From assembly GCA_003956705.1 (NCBI GenBank), contig QZCP01000401.1, forward strand, positions 62,001-126,000: 64,000 nt of DNA, read 5' to 3'. Source of the DNA: Brevipalpus yothersi. Its lineage: Eukaryota > Arthropoda > Arachnida > Trombidiformes > Tenuipalpidae. Both the position numbers and the translations under genes were made by a program. Each line of letters begins with the position of its first letter. Positions within the stretch are counted from its first letter, which is position 1. Positions 1-12,976 of the stretch are shown here, one piece after another. The notes below the pieces were generated by a model. That model had not been told where the DNA came from and searched no databases. It saw nothing but the letters and a program-made list of their open reading frames with translations.

Positions 1-2032
1 AGTAGATATTCTATTGTATATATTCTCACGAGAACAAAAGTAAGAGGAAAAGATAGAGGAAATGGAAAAATCTTAAACGGATGTTGTTTGCCACTAGAGA
101 AAGTATTATTTTTGAAGCCATAAGCTCTGTAAGTATTCATTTTAGAACTTATCCGTGTCTTGAAAATGTTAAAGTTTAGATAAAAAATTCAAAATTTATG
201 ATGACCTTACTTGTTGCTCTCATAAGATAAGCTTGAGAATTTTGTCTTCCAATCGTATATACTGGTCAAATTTATAGCCAAAAGCATCAACTATCTTAGA
301 ATCAATGTGTATTGAAGTTTACGATATAATGACTTAGGATATGATTGTTTTTGAAAAAATCTGATCAAATAAAGCTGACACGCATTCTGATTGATCAAAA
401 CCTGAAGAATGTTTGAATTTTGATTGGAAAATTGATCTCATCATAGGATTTTCGATCATCATCATAAGTATTCAGGGTAACAAATAGCTTAGCTTTGAAC
501 GAATATCAGAAAGTGAGAATAAAGAGGTTAACAGAAGCTGCTTTATTGCGATCAGAATTGAATATCGTTCTTTTTGTGTTTATTTGCTCAATTTGCCTAC
601 TGATTTACTTTGATGAATGTCTCTTGTTGGCTAAACTTGAAAAGTTTGGTGAAAAGTTTTTGTTTTCATTCGAGCATCCCACTGAAACTGTGAAGCGTTT
701 CTCTCACATTGAAATATATATGCTATTGCTTATTTTAGTTAGCTAGCTAAAAGAGGCCTAAAAGATGAAGAAAGAAGAACGAAAAGGAGCTGAAAAATAT
801 ATTTCATAAGCTCAATGTATGTAAATATATATGCAAAACAGGCCCGATAAAGTGGACGGAAAAGATGAAGATGAGAAGACGAAAGATGAGAAAAGATGAG
901 GAGAGAGAGAGAAAGAAAGTCTGTTAACGTACCATATTTTTGGTAGGCAAGTCCGAGTGTTGTTAGCCTTAAAATTTGTGAGCGAGAAGATGAAGAGAAA
1001 GAATGTACAAAGAGATGTGAGAAGATGAGAAGGAAGAGGATGCGAGAAGGAGACGAAGATGATGCGGAAAGTGAAGTTGGAGGAGTTGAAAATAGGATGG
1101 CGAAGAACAAGGCACTCCGTTGAAGATGATGAAAAATGAAACACAAAACAAGATTTCTTTTTTCTCTTCCTTTTTCACTCTCTTTTTTGGTACAATTGAG
1201 AAGAGAAGAGATGGAAAGAAAATCCGCTGAGAGATGCTGAGGCGAAAAATTTTAGCCCATCTTCAGGTTCAAAACTGGCGAAGATGATGTTCTCACTTGA
1301 CGTGCTTTCAATTTTGCAACATACTTTCCATCATCATGAGCCGGAAAGGCCATCATCACGGACCGTTTGGAGACAATTTTGGACGGACAAACACAACACA
1401 CATATATATATACACACACACGTTCCAGTAGTTAAGAGAGGTCACAAAGTGAGAGCTGTAAGGCACTTGGTTGAAGGCACTCAGGACGTAGTTGAGGAAG
1501 AAACAAAAATTCACATAGGCATAGGCTGAGCACAATACTGATTCCGATAGTAGTTGCTAAAGTTTTTCTCTCTCTTTTTCGCTCGCTCTTCACATCACAC
1601 ACACACAAAACAAGCCGCCAAAATATTTTGCTGAACTGCTACCAGCCTGAATCTCATCGACAGCTCACTCATGATGACTCTCTCTTCTCACTTGCTTTTC
1701 TCTCTCTCTTTACACTTTTCTTTCTCACTCTCTTTCTTTCAGTTCTATACCAGAGGAGTATATCTCTCAGATACATTCTGTGCATTCTTTTCCCCTGAAA
1801 AAAAGAGCCGAAAAATTGCTCCATCTACTGGAAAAAGAATACTGGGAATCCGGTTGCCGACGAATAACGATGGGGCCGATCTGGGCTGTATGTGTGTGTG
1901 TGTGTGTGTGTATGCTGAGCGTTCTTAAGGGTCTATCCATGAAAGACTGAGATTGATGGTTGACTCGGTGGCGAGTGGCTCAACGTCTTCATCTTCTCTC
2001 TCTCTCTCTCCTCATCGGACCGGTATCAGCAT

Positions 2033-2033
<1 letters not shown>

Positions 2034-2114
<81 letters not shown>
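2034..2114. repeat. (GA)n microsatellite
   Basis: About 80 bp of almost pure GA dinucleotides on the plus strand. A shorter (GA)n run follows at 2463-2490. Confidence 0.97.
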
Positions 2115-2117
<3 letters not shown>

Positions 2118-2459
2118 TGAGACAATGTATTATCACTAGGAGCCGAATGGAACTTTTCAGATGGTTCATGCTGACTTTTTGATGATTATTCAGGGACCGA
2201 AAATGGGCATCGGCCAGAGTGTGAGTGCCCCAAAGTCCAGGAGTAGTAGTAGTAGTAGTAAGTGAGTAGTAAGTAGTAAGTAACGTTGAAGAGAGAGATA
2301 GAGTGTGTGTTCATGTTTACCGGACGTTTTTGAGAGGAAAAACTAGCTTCCCAAAGGCTCTTTAATTGCTGCAAAACAGGGAAACAAAGTTTGAACAAGA
2401 ATATATAGTGCGTATGGTGTTAGTGGTGGTAGTAAATTGGTGGACTGTATTGGACTGGC

Positions 2460-2494
<35 letters not shown>

Positions 2495-5400
2495 TCGCTT
2501 CCATCCACACACATACAGACTACCTCTTACGATCAGATTGAGTGGTAAAAACTTTCAGTTTCTCAAAATAGACATGTTCTCGAAGGGCCCTTGTATTTTT
2601 ATACTCTTTTAAGGAAGCTGTATAAAGTGTACCTTGACATACACACATTCCATTCATTTTATGGCCACTTTTGTGGAGATAAATAAGATGGCTCGAGAAA
2701 AATATTCCGGAGAATATTTCCAAATATCATCATCATGGAACGTGGATGCAAATATATGTGCAAATATATACCCATGTGTAAATACATATATCTTCTGATC
2801 CTACGTCTTATTTTCGTTTTGACATGTTTCCAGAGTAGAAAATTGAATAATAACTTTATCAAGATAATTGAGATAAAATTCATTTCTCAAAGTGAGCACT
2901 TCCATGAGAATTTGTGGAAGAAAACTGATGGATTTCCATCTGAATGATTCACTAGTAGAAATTTCAAGTGTTTAATTCGAATATTTTCATTTACAAAATT
3001 GCCTCAGATGATCAATCAGGTGAGATTCTGACCGATATATATTTCTCTCAATATCATGAGGCCAGTAAAGCCGCAATATAACTAATTTTCGTCTTCCATG
3101 GACCATTCCTTGTCTCAGTATGTGTGCTCCATGAAATCCTTGAAATTGGATCTCTCTCTCTCTTTCTCACTGGGAATGCATGACATTTCACTTCAATCTG
3201 ATATCATATGAGCCTCTATTAGGTGAGGCTTTTTCGAAAGCGGAGATCTGTTGAAATCCGATAGATGGGCCAATTTATTCTTGATGAAATTAAATCATAA
3301 CCAACAGAGTAGCAATGATACAGCATCTATGTGCGGTGCAAAAAATAAGTACATACATCCCCATCAAGTAGTTCACCAATTTTGGTTGGCAAAAATTTGT
3401 CTCATCAACTTTGGGAAGGTGATCCAAATGAATTTGACCAATTGAAAATCACTATGGGCCAAAATTATTCAATCATTCCCACTAAAACACAGTGATCACA
3501 GTAGCAGACCAATACGGTGAGGACTTGTTTGGGGTTCATGGTGAGAAATTGAAATTCGTGTCCTGAATTTCAACGCTCAAATTATCATGAGACTGTATCT
3601 AAACGGAAAAAAGTGCAAGAAAAAAAAGAAAAAGCAAAAATGTGTCGGTGAGGAAGAAGATGAAGAAGATGAAGAGGATCATAAAAAAGAGAAAAAAGGA
3701 AGGCCAAAGATGTTAAATTAATTGACCATCGAACTTATCTTACTGTGTCTGATATTTCGAAGTTTTTGATAGTTTTCTTATTGGCAAAATTTAATGAAAT
3801 TAGTGGTCAACCTATTTCGTTGTGGAATCGAAAGGGAAAATTTTCGATTGTTTTTGATGCTAGCCCATCAATTTATTGCCACAATACTTTTCATCACTGT
3901 TTCAACTTTGTTTGACAAAATTTTCCATCAGTATCGTGCATTGGGATTCATTAGCCCAAATCAATTTGGATCAATTAAAAACTTATTCCAAAAAGGATAT
4001 GCATATTCACTAGATTCAAGCGAGACACTACACAAAAAGGAATCAAGTTCCATTAAGGTAATTCAATATCGATAGTATCTAGATTGTAAATCTTGACACA
4101 CAATAATCTTTCCCATTCTGGGCAATATTTACGGTAATCTGTCACTTGTTTTCTTCTTCTCATCCTTATCTTCCCACTTATTTTCTATTTTTATTCATCA
4201 TCAAGCCATGTATCATGGCTGGTAAATTGAATACTGGACACATGCAGAGAGAAAGGGACGATATTCTTGATCCTAGTGAGTGTCCGGTTAATCTATTTAA
4301 GAAATCTTCATCAGATATACACAAATGAGCACATGAATGTGGTCTTATTGAGTGGATCCATTTGATGAGAGAGAAAACATATGGAAAAGAGACTGGCTAT
4401 CAGGTATGTATGAATGCAAATAATATTGCAAAAGCTGATTTTATTCTATTGAAAACTTAGAACTTAGAACATTTGAACAGCCATTTTGACCATCATATCA
4501 TCACCGCCATCCACATGCAATATCACTTGATGAACATTTTTCTTTCCTTTTCCAAGAGTCGTTCAAATAATAATGACTGTCATGATGAGCCTCCAGAATC
4601 ACCAATGAAAGCGATAAAATTTCTCAAAATGATACTGCAAAATGTGTGTGTGTATATATTCCTCACTCTATTCATGTAGTCGATTCATGATGGTGTATAT
4701 ACCTTGAAATATATTTATATATATATATACTATGGCTGCTACCGATACAGTTTATCTTTTAACTCATAAATTTCAATTCATTCTCATTTCATTCGGGGAA
4801 TCATCATTATGGTGAATGGATTGGCCATCAGTGGCTCATGATTGAGGCAAACATGAAACTAGTTATCATCAATGAATAAGGTGATGATGATACTTGTAAC
4901 GATTCAATTTGAATGGCTTGACTAGTTATTTGTGGCCGCCCAGAGTTTTAGTTTGAAAATTTTTCTCTCTCCCTCTCTCTCACACTCATAGATGCTGAAA
5001 TGGATGCTGGAAAAGTTGGATAAAATAAATGTTACTGACTTCAGGAGATGACTATCTGAGGTGAATTATACAGGAAAAAGTGATAAACTTCTATGTGTGC
5101 ATCATCCTCATCGGAGGAGATGAAAAACGAAGAAAGTGAATTGAAGAGTGAACCGTACTTGCCTAACTTCTTCATCATGAAATATATGCTTTGAGAGAGA
5201 GATAGATAGGAAGAATTTTCGGAGAAGTTCAGATTTTTAATGAATATTCTAATCAAAAGTTCTTGCACTTCAAAAGCCACATGTGATTGACCCTCAGACT
5301 GATGATGATTCAAGGATGGAATATACATTCAGCATCCTTTCACCATCATTTCAGCCTGATCAAATGCACTTTTGAAGATGGATCAAAACTAGGATGGTCA

Positions 5401-6316
5401 ATGATGGTGAGCGATTCTTTCATGATAATCTTCATCGCCATGAACTTCCGATGACAGGAGAGATAAGCTTGTGGAGACTTGAAGTATTCTATTTTCTCAA
5501 AAATGTCCAAACGCATGTATTTCCAGGAGAAGTATTCGTTTTTTCCTCATTTTCACATCAAAAAGTCACTAATCTGGCCCATTTGCAGTATTTGATCCAT
5601 GTGTTGACATGATGCTGCTAAGTGATGGAGAGAGAAAGAATTTTGGTTGGATGAGTATGATGAAGATGCAATGACAATCGGTGAAGAATATGTGTGTGTA
5701 CATGTTTGAATAAACGAAGAAAAGTAGTCATCAGTAGTAGGGAAAATAAGTAAGTGATGAAGATCATCCATCAACATACTTAGCTTACAGACTTGAATGT
5801 TGGAACTTTCAATGATGGTTTTTTTCACTAAATTTTCATCTGTTCTCTCTCTCTCTCTTTCTCTCTCTCATCAACTAACCAAAAGTAAATGAATACACTG
5901 TAAATTCCTTGTTACTCTCTTGTTAAAATTATTCTTGCTGAGCGGTTGGAAAATTGCCGTTTTTTCCCTATCCAAAGAATCAATCAGAATCATAGTAGTA
6001 GCGACGTCTAATTTGTCCCAACATTCAAGATGTGATCTAATCCCTAATCCTACTTGAATTATCATCATCAATGAGATGGGCCCGATGAAAAAGTATACTA
6101 ATATACTTCAGCTAACGGGCCAATCTCAGATTACTATCATGAAACTTGATCATGAGGCCTACTTGATGGTGTATTATGTGATGAAGCTTACCGGTGTATA
6201 AGCACTGGAATCGACTATCTTACCCAAATGTACAAGCCATCAGAACGAGATGTATTATCAATTGACATGGAAAGAAGATTGAAAAAGAATCTAGATAAAT
6301 AGTGATACACGAAGAG

Positions 6317-6318
<2 letters not shown>

Positions 6319-6364
<46 letters not shown>
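6319..6364. repeat. (CT)n microsatellite
   Basis: Nearly pure CT dinucleotide run with one T insertion near its 3' end. Confidence 0.95.
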
Positions 6365-7030
6365 ATGTTCAGTGCTGAACTTGAATCTTTCAACTAAATT
6401 ATTGCTAAGAGTTTCAATTTTCGTGAAGCTCAAATGAAAAAAAGCTGCTCAAGAGTTTCCTTCCATGCCCATGAAGTGTTCAAGTGGTCATCCTGGTGCT
6501 ATGGTCATTCAAATGAGACTTCAACATTGGCCACTCATGGCTAGCTCGTTGAAACTCTTCTGCTGAATTACACGTTCGAGAGTTTGTTCCACAAGTTCTC
6601 TAGAAGATGAACACACACATACACACTCACAGATGATGAGAAGAAGGTGAAAATAATCATCTGAGGAACATCCTCTTGAAAAGTGTTGAAATTCATGGGT
6701 AATTGACAAGTGCAAGAGGTTTGCCGATTTGATTCGATTATTTCTTCAGATATGAAGCTCATGTAGGTACATGAGAGGAAGAGAGCAAAAAAATGAGAGA
6801 AAGAAAAAGAAGATGAAGAGAAAAAAAAAATTTTCCTTGCATAAAGCAGTTGGATAGAAAAGCCTATCCACACATGATGATGATGCAAGAATGAATCTGG
6901 ATATTTTCATGAGATTCTTGTGTAACTATTTCACCGGCGGCTGAGGAACCACTTTTCCGGGGCCTTCCTCTTCCATTTCAATGTTTACAATCAACCTGTC
7001 GACTTAAAAATTCAAACCCGCTGGCTGATG

Positions 7031-7033
<3 letters not shown>

Positions 7034-7099
<66 letters not shown>
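7034..7099. repeat. (CT)n microsatellite
   Basis: About 66 bp of CT repeats with one CTAT interruption near the 3' end. Confidence 0.95.
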
Positions 7100-8850
7100 T
7101 GATGGCAAGCAACTTCTCACATCTTCTGCACAGCTTCTGTATTTAATCACGATCGGTCACCGAGTGTGAGTAAGTAATCAAGAGTAAAGAGAGAACTTGA
7201 AATCAGATGAATTCGAAAGCATGAGCTTCCAACTTGTGGCTGACAGTTTATTGATTCTCTCAGTTTTCAGGGATGGTTGAAAACCATCCTTCAACGATGG
7301 TCACAAGTAGCATAGGAAGCGAGAGAAAGATAGGATGAATAGAAAATCCATCACATAAGAGAAACGGTGGTCAAACGAATGAAATAAGCCATTACCCATG
7401 GACTTTTTGTGAATTTTGATGGTGGAAAATGATAAATTAAGGCTAAATGACCCTTGTTTAATCGTTTTAATTGCTTATTGCTCAATTCAAAGCCTTTCCA
7501 TCAATATTGATGAACTTATCAAGCCTTCCCATTGATGTCATAAGAATATCCTCCGTTCAAGCTTTCAAGGCTCCTGTGAAAGACTATCTCATGGAAAGAT
7601 CAAGAGATCATTGCTTGATCATCATTGTGCCCGGAAAAGAGAGCTCATCACTCTTTTTCACGTTCTCAATCAAATTGGCACCAACGTAGACACCGTACTT
7701 TACCACACTCGCATAGGAATAGATTTATGAATGAATGAGAACAGTATTGAGGGAATTGAGTTTTGAGGATTAGGGGAAAAAATCCCCATCTGATTGAGAT
7801 CTACCGGTTCAAATTTGAGGAACTTTGATCCTCAAAAAAAAGTGACTAATTTTGTTTCCAATCATAAATAGAAGAGAGAGAAAAAACACACAAAAAAATT
7901 AAGCTGTATTCTCAATGCATGTAATCTACCTGTCAAATAGATATTTAATCAATGTGATTGCTACATGAACGGCATGTCAATCCTGGCCAGCAATACCGAT
8001 GATCCCATAGAGAGAGAGAGAGAGTAGGTAGCAAAAATCAGATCTCCTCTCTCTCTCTTTCTCGAGGATTGGCTTGTGACTTTGACCATGTTTCGGGACA
8101 TGTCCTGGCGGATGGATCCTCTTATCTGAGGTTTCACTTCTTTTTCTCCCTCTCTCATTTTAAATGATGATGTACCATAAGATGTCAGTGAGAAGGATTA
8201 TCAGTGATTTCAAGCTCCGATTTCAGGCACAACTTTGTCCCTAATTTTTGCTACATGCTTCACTTTTTTTTCCCTTCCTACCTGAAGGCCGATCCTCTTT
8301 CAACTTACCATCGGCGTGCCCAATGATGTGGATCGAATTTTTATTCCAGAAAGAAAAATGTCAAAATTAATTTCATACCTTTCGGATCTCTACCATTTTA
8401 TCTTAATTCGTGTAAATCTTTTATTTTTTTCACAGTCATTAGGACCCTCTCTATTTCTCCCTCTTTACTCATATCTACCTGTACGTCTCTGTGTGTGTAT
8501 GCAATTATTTTTCTCTTCAAGCAAAATTTTGAAATCTCAATCATCTTCTTTTCTTGACTGAATCATCATCTCCAATCGTCATCGTTTTCCACCTAATCCG
8601 TTCTCATTACCCCCGAGAACCCACCGGTAGCACCATGATAACGTGCCAAAACACCTCCAGGGCTTTGGCCATAAATTTTGACATTAACTCTATTCCCACT
8701 TTTTTTTCGTGGCACAAGATTATGAGCTGGTCGACATGATGATTAAGGGGAAAAGGAAATAGAAAAAAGAGTGGCCAAGTGAAAGTTGAAAGTGAAATGA
8801 TGAAGGAGGAAGAAGAAGAAAAAAAGATGAGAATAAAGAATAAAAAGTAT

Positions 8851-8854
<4 letters not shown>

Positions 8855-8901
<47 letters not shown>
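8855..8901. repeat. (CT)n microsatellite
   Basis: Uninterrupted CT run of about 47 bp. Confidence 0.95.
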
Positions 8902-8904
<3 letters not shown>

Positions 8905-9992
8905 TTTTGGTTAACTGAAAAAAATTTTATGCTTGATGAGTGTGAACATGTATAAAAAGAAATAAAATAATAACAACAACATCCGAAAACAAGACACGAT
9001 AACTAATATGGAAGAGAGTGAAAAAGATGCTGATATAATCATGATGATACATCATAAATTTTTGCTCATCTTTCATGATCATCATCATTTGAGATGGCAA
9101 AGTAAGAGGTAGTAACTTCCCTCTTTCACTGGTGATGGGAATCATCATTCATTGAGCTTTCAATTTTTATGGAACATTTTTCTGTTATTGCCATAATTTG
9201 TTTTCCAATCGCTAATCTATTGTCAAAAGTCTGGTTAATCAACAATCTATCTGATGAACTAGGAAGAAAAACTATTGAATGAGCTCAGCTTCCCTGTATT
9301 CGATGGGGATGGCAAAGGAGTGAAAAGTTATCATTTCCAACATTCCTTCTGTGCATGATTAATTATGGCTTAGATCAATTTTTGCATATTTAACTAACTA
9401 ATAGCGGGTTGAAGAAAGAAAGAAAAAAAATTTAACTGATCACAAGGTGGTTGAAAAAATGTATTCCAGAGCTCATTTTATGATAATTATATGAATTTTT
9501 TCTCCAAAAGTTGTGTTTGTTTTTTCCTTCTCTTCTCGTTCATCATATACAGATGTAAAAATTTCAATAATTCTGATGATTTTCGGGAAATTTCTCAATC
9601 AGACACTCTCACCAACTAAGGCAGCCTGTGTGAGCGTGTTTGTATGTATAGAAGGAAAGAAATCTGCTCATAATGATGATAATTGACAATGTCCAGTATT
9701 CCAGTGGTCATGATAGAATGATTGAGTGTTCTAGAAGAGTGGATTGAATTATGAATGATCTAAAGGAAATACAGAGAATACAGCGAGAAAAAAAAATTTT
9801 GACCCCTCTTTGAGCTTCATTTTTCTCTCTCCATGAACAATAAGTTGAGACGCTAACACTGAATGCATAAACGGATAATAATTAACTCGTCAATCGTCTT
9901 ACAAGCAAAGCGAAAGATAATTTCGTTTTTCCATTGGCCAAAGTAAAGTAAAACAAATTACTGTTTGGTAGGGAGCAAAAATTCGAGGCCTT

Positions 9993-9994
<2 letters not shown>

Positions 9995-10041
<47 letters not shown>
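9995..10041. repeat. (GA)n microsatellite
   Basis: Uninterrupted GA run of about 46 bp, about 100 bp upstream of the probable exon at 10145. Confidence 0.95.
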
Positions 10042-10045
<4 letters not shown>

Positions 10046-10144
10046 AGATGAAGAAAAAAGTAGAAGAGCAATAGAATTAAGACCTTCAATCAGGTATATG
10101 ATTGATGAAATAATCTGGTTATAGCGTTCTAACGTTTTGGGCAG

Positions 10145-10366
10145 TCGGGCAGGAACCCACTGAGAGATCTAGTATGGCGAGAAGTAGAAAAGAGAGTAGA
10201 GAAAAGAACTTTATTTTTCGATTCACCCATTATTCCATTCCACCAGAACAAGCCCATCAGAGTTGATGAGTTTCCAGAGGACGCCCAGTGTGAGAAAGAG
10301 AATTCCTTAGACCGAAAGTTCGATGGTGTCACCCGCAAGCCCAAATACATTATTACTGTCATATGA
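10145..10366 (+). CDS. Probable exon (last exon?) of an unidentified plus-strand gene
   Basis: The plus-strand frame is open from 10133 to the TGA at 10364-10366, and a CAG acceptor ends at 10144. From there it encodes about 73 residues with a protein-like composition: a basic/acidic helix (WREVEKRVEKRTLFF), then SPIIPFHQNKPIRVDEFPED and a C-terminal KPKYIITVI. No ATG starts it, so it would be an internal or terminal exon. The final -TVI could act as a class I PDZ ligand (inference). The antisense frame is also open, but its translation is less protein-like. No polypyrimidine tract is obvious before the acceptor, and I could not find partner exons. I do not recognise the family. Confidence 0.4.
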   Translation, partial: SGRNPLRDLVWREVEKRVEKRTLFFDSPIIPFHQNKPIRVDEFPEDAQCEKENSLDRKFDGVTRKPKYIITVI

Positions 10367-12185
10367 ACTTGTGGTCCATAACTGACTTGAGGAAATTTTT
10401 CAGATAGGCCTACAAGACTAGAGAACTGTGTTTTGGGAATAATCGTTCAAGGAGAGAGAAAATTCGGACAAACTCAATGTTTCAAAGAATATATCTGCGA
10501 AACTTCAATGTTCATAGTAATGTAGTTGTTTACAGATTGATACTTGATTTTTGTCTCTCAATCGATGAAAAATAGGCTTCAGCCTGTGAGCTCTAGCGAA
10601 CCTCTGAACTCAATGCTAACATTCTTTAGCGCTGAAAAATTCCTGAAATTCGTTACGAAACACAAGCGAATCTTTTAGTCGGCTCAAATGATACAATTCA
10701 GTGATTCATCTGAGCAAAACGTCAAAGTTTATGAGTAATTCAAGCGAAATGTTTCACCTTCTAGGTCTTCGAAGGTAGAAAACAGAGTTTAGTAATCAAA
10801 TTTCTGTTGAATTTTAGCTGATTCTAAGGCCCACTAGGGCTGAAAAAGTTCTTACAAGGGATAGCCCTATGAAATGAGCCTAAAAAATTGTCCATACAGC
10901 CAAGTGAACAGTCCAAACCTTTATTTCTAGTTCCAAGTTACTGAGAAGGCCAATTGAATCCATTTTTTGTGGAATTTCGTCCCAAGTCAGAGTAGGTTTT
11001 TGCTAAAGTGTGTGGACTGCAACTTTTTTGACGCAGCGAATGAAGTTTAATTGAAGATTTATTTATTGAAGTTTATAATTGAATTCTAGTCGGTAACAAT
11101 TACGGTAGTTTGTCGTCAATTTTGACAGCTATCATCATCACTTAGAGTGTTGAGAAAAAAAGTAATAATAGCCATCAATTCACCTTTTTATCCGCTCAAA
11201 CATTCGATGGCCAGTCTATTCTGTGAACTATTCATTTGGTACTCTCAATAACTAATGATTAGCATCCAATTTAGAACTTTTCACATCCACACTGTGTTCA
11301 CCACTTGTGTGAACTGGGACCAGAATATGGTCCTATGGTGATCTCATTCCGAAAGAAGCCCTATTCCCTATTATTCTCATTTTTCTTTCTACGGAAAAAA
11401 TTCGAGCTCAACCACACTTTGAACCGATGAAAATTGGTCCAAATAGATTTTGGCACGAAGAAAAAAAGGAACCTTTGGCCTTTCTCTCTCTCTATTGGGT
11501 AGAATTGAAGATTGGTTACTGTTACTGGTCCATTGAAACGGTGTGTATTGTGGAAAAACATCTCAATTCATGACTATGGTCACAGTGGTAGTTAGTTTAC
11601 CGAAAAGGAAGAAGTTTTCAAATTATCGCTGCTTGATCGCCGCTTTTTTTGGTCCGCTTTTTCTCTCTTTCTATTCCTTTAGCCAAGGATCATAGTGATA
11701 GTGTAATAAGTAGCAATGGCCATGCACATTTTTGCATCATCAATTGAAGCTTCTGATGATGACTTCTGTTCTGGTTCCATCAACTCATCATCATGATAGA
11801 GGAAAACTCTGAATGAATGGTGATGAATTCCCAGTCACTAGTCGGAATGATTGGCAATTTTCACTTCAAATCATTGTCATTCATGGGCCTTTTTCTAGTT
11901 GGGAATACATATACACACACATACATTCCCCTGATCTGAGGAAAAGGTGCGGACATTTATGAAAGAAACATCTTGTTTCATTATTTCTCTTCTTTTTGGT
12001 AGAAAATTTTTGACGAGTATACACCATGAAATGATATGATGATCAGTGATGAGCCCATCAAAAATCATCATCCAAAATTTATCTTGCTATATATAGAGTC
12101 AATTATTGTAAGGAAGATATTTTAGCCCTCAACGGCCCATTCATTCAGTCAAATAAAATCATGATCATCAAGTGTATATATGTAT

Positions 12186-12210
12186 AGTGTTGTATAGTGT
12201 ATACAACACT
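12186..12210. repeat. Perfect inverted repeat (hairpin)
   Basis: AGTGTTGTAT at 12186-12195 and its exact complement at 12201-12210 are separated by a 5-nt loop (AGTGT). It lies in TGTATA-rich DNA, so chance or microsatellite origin is possible. Confidence 0.85.
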
Positions 12211-12939
12211 AACCTGTCAGGTTGCATTATTTTCGCGCCCATAAAATCTGAAGTATTCATCTGTTCACGGAATCTCATGTCAACTCATCGATTGTTAACT
12301 ATCCTCTTCGCTCCTGTGGTCTGTGAGGCATGTTGAGTGATCATTTCATCGACACATGGGACAGCAATCCTAACACACACATATGTGTATACATGTATAC
12401 ATATTTCAGAGCTGAGGACTCACACAGATATTCGGACATCGATCATCATCGCTCAGAATTGCCATGTCTGACAAGCTACAGGCTCTGAAAGAGAGAACCT
12501 ATTTTTGGGCCACCTAATAATGTTCAGTCTTGTGTGTCCATCAGTTGAGGAATGATATGAAATGAAATATTTTGACCATGATCTGATCATTTTTCATCCA
12601 TTCAATTCTATTTCTCTTCTTTTCTATCTTTCTCGTTATATTCATCCATCCAGCTTATACAAGTGGACACAATGGACACACACACAACTTACCTGGAGGG
12701 CTTATTCTTTTCCTCTCTCAGGTCACTTTGGCCCTATCGCTTGTCCGATTAGCTATGTCATTTCTATACACACACACAGTCCATACACACACTCCATGTC
12801 ATTGAGTGTTAGTGGCAAAAGTGTGCTGAACGATATCATTTTAACCTTCTCTTTACCTGTATCAGGTAACTTCATCATTCTGATGGGTATGAATATTGGT
12901 CGAAAAATGTGTGTGCTCATGTTCACTGATGGGACGTCC

Positions 12940-12944
<5 letters not shown>

Positions 12945-12974
<30 letters not shown>
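12945..12974. repeat. (GA)n microsatellite
   Basis: GA run of about 30 bp. Confidence 0.95.

Positions 12975-12976
<2 letters not shown>

Larger units (their letters stand above)
1..10144. other. Gene-poor, microsatellite-rich stretch
   Basis: I see no convincing gene here. All open frames are under about 110 codons, and most are translations of purine or pyrimidine tracts or of random AT-rich sequence. Frequent short (GA)n, (CT)n, (CA)n and ATCATC motifs occur throughout. Two weak ORFs deserve mention: 3587-3721 (+, 44 aa, Lys/Glu-rich, with an AT-hook-like KKGRPK) and 4212-4328 (+, starting MAGK, with a GTGAGT donor-like site inside). Neither has supporting context. The stretch could be intergenic or long introns of the gene that owns the exon at 10145. 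Confidence 0.6.

Noticed and set aside
739..1178. Overlapping minus-strand ORFs of 69-135 codons
   Set aside because: They translate a GA-rich tract into Ser/Phe/Leu repeats in several frames; low complexity, not a gene.
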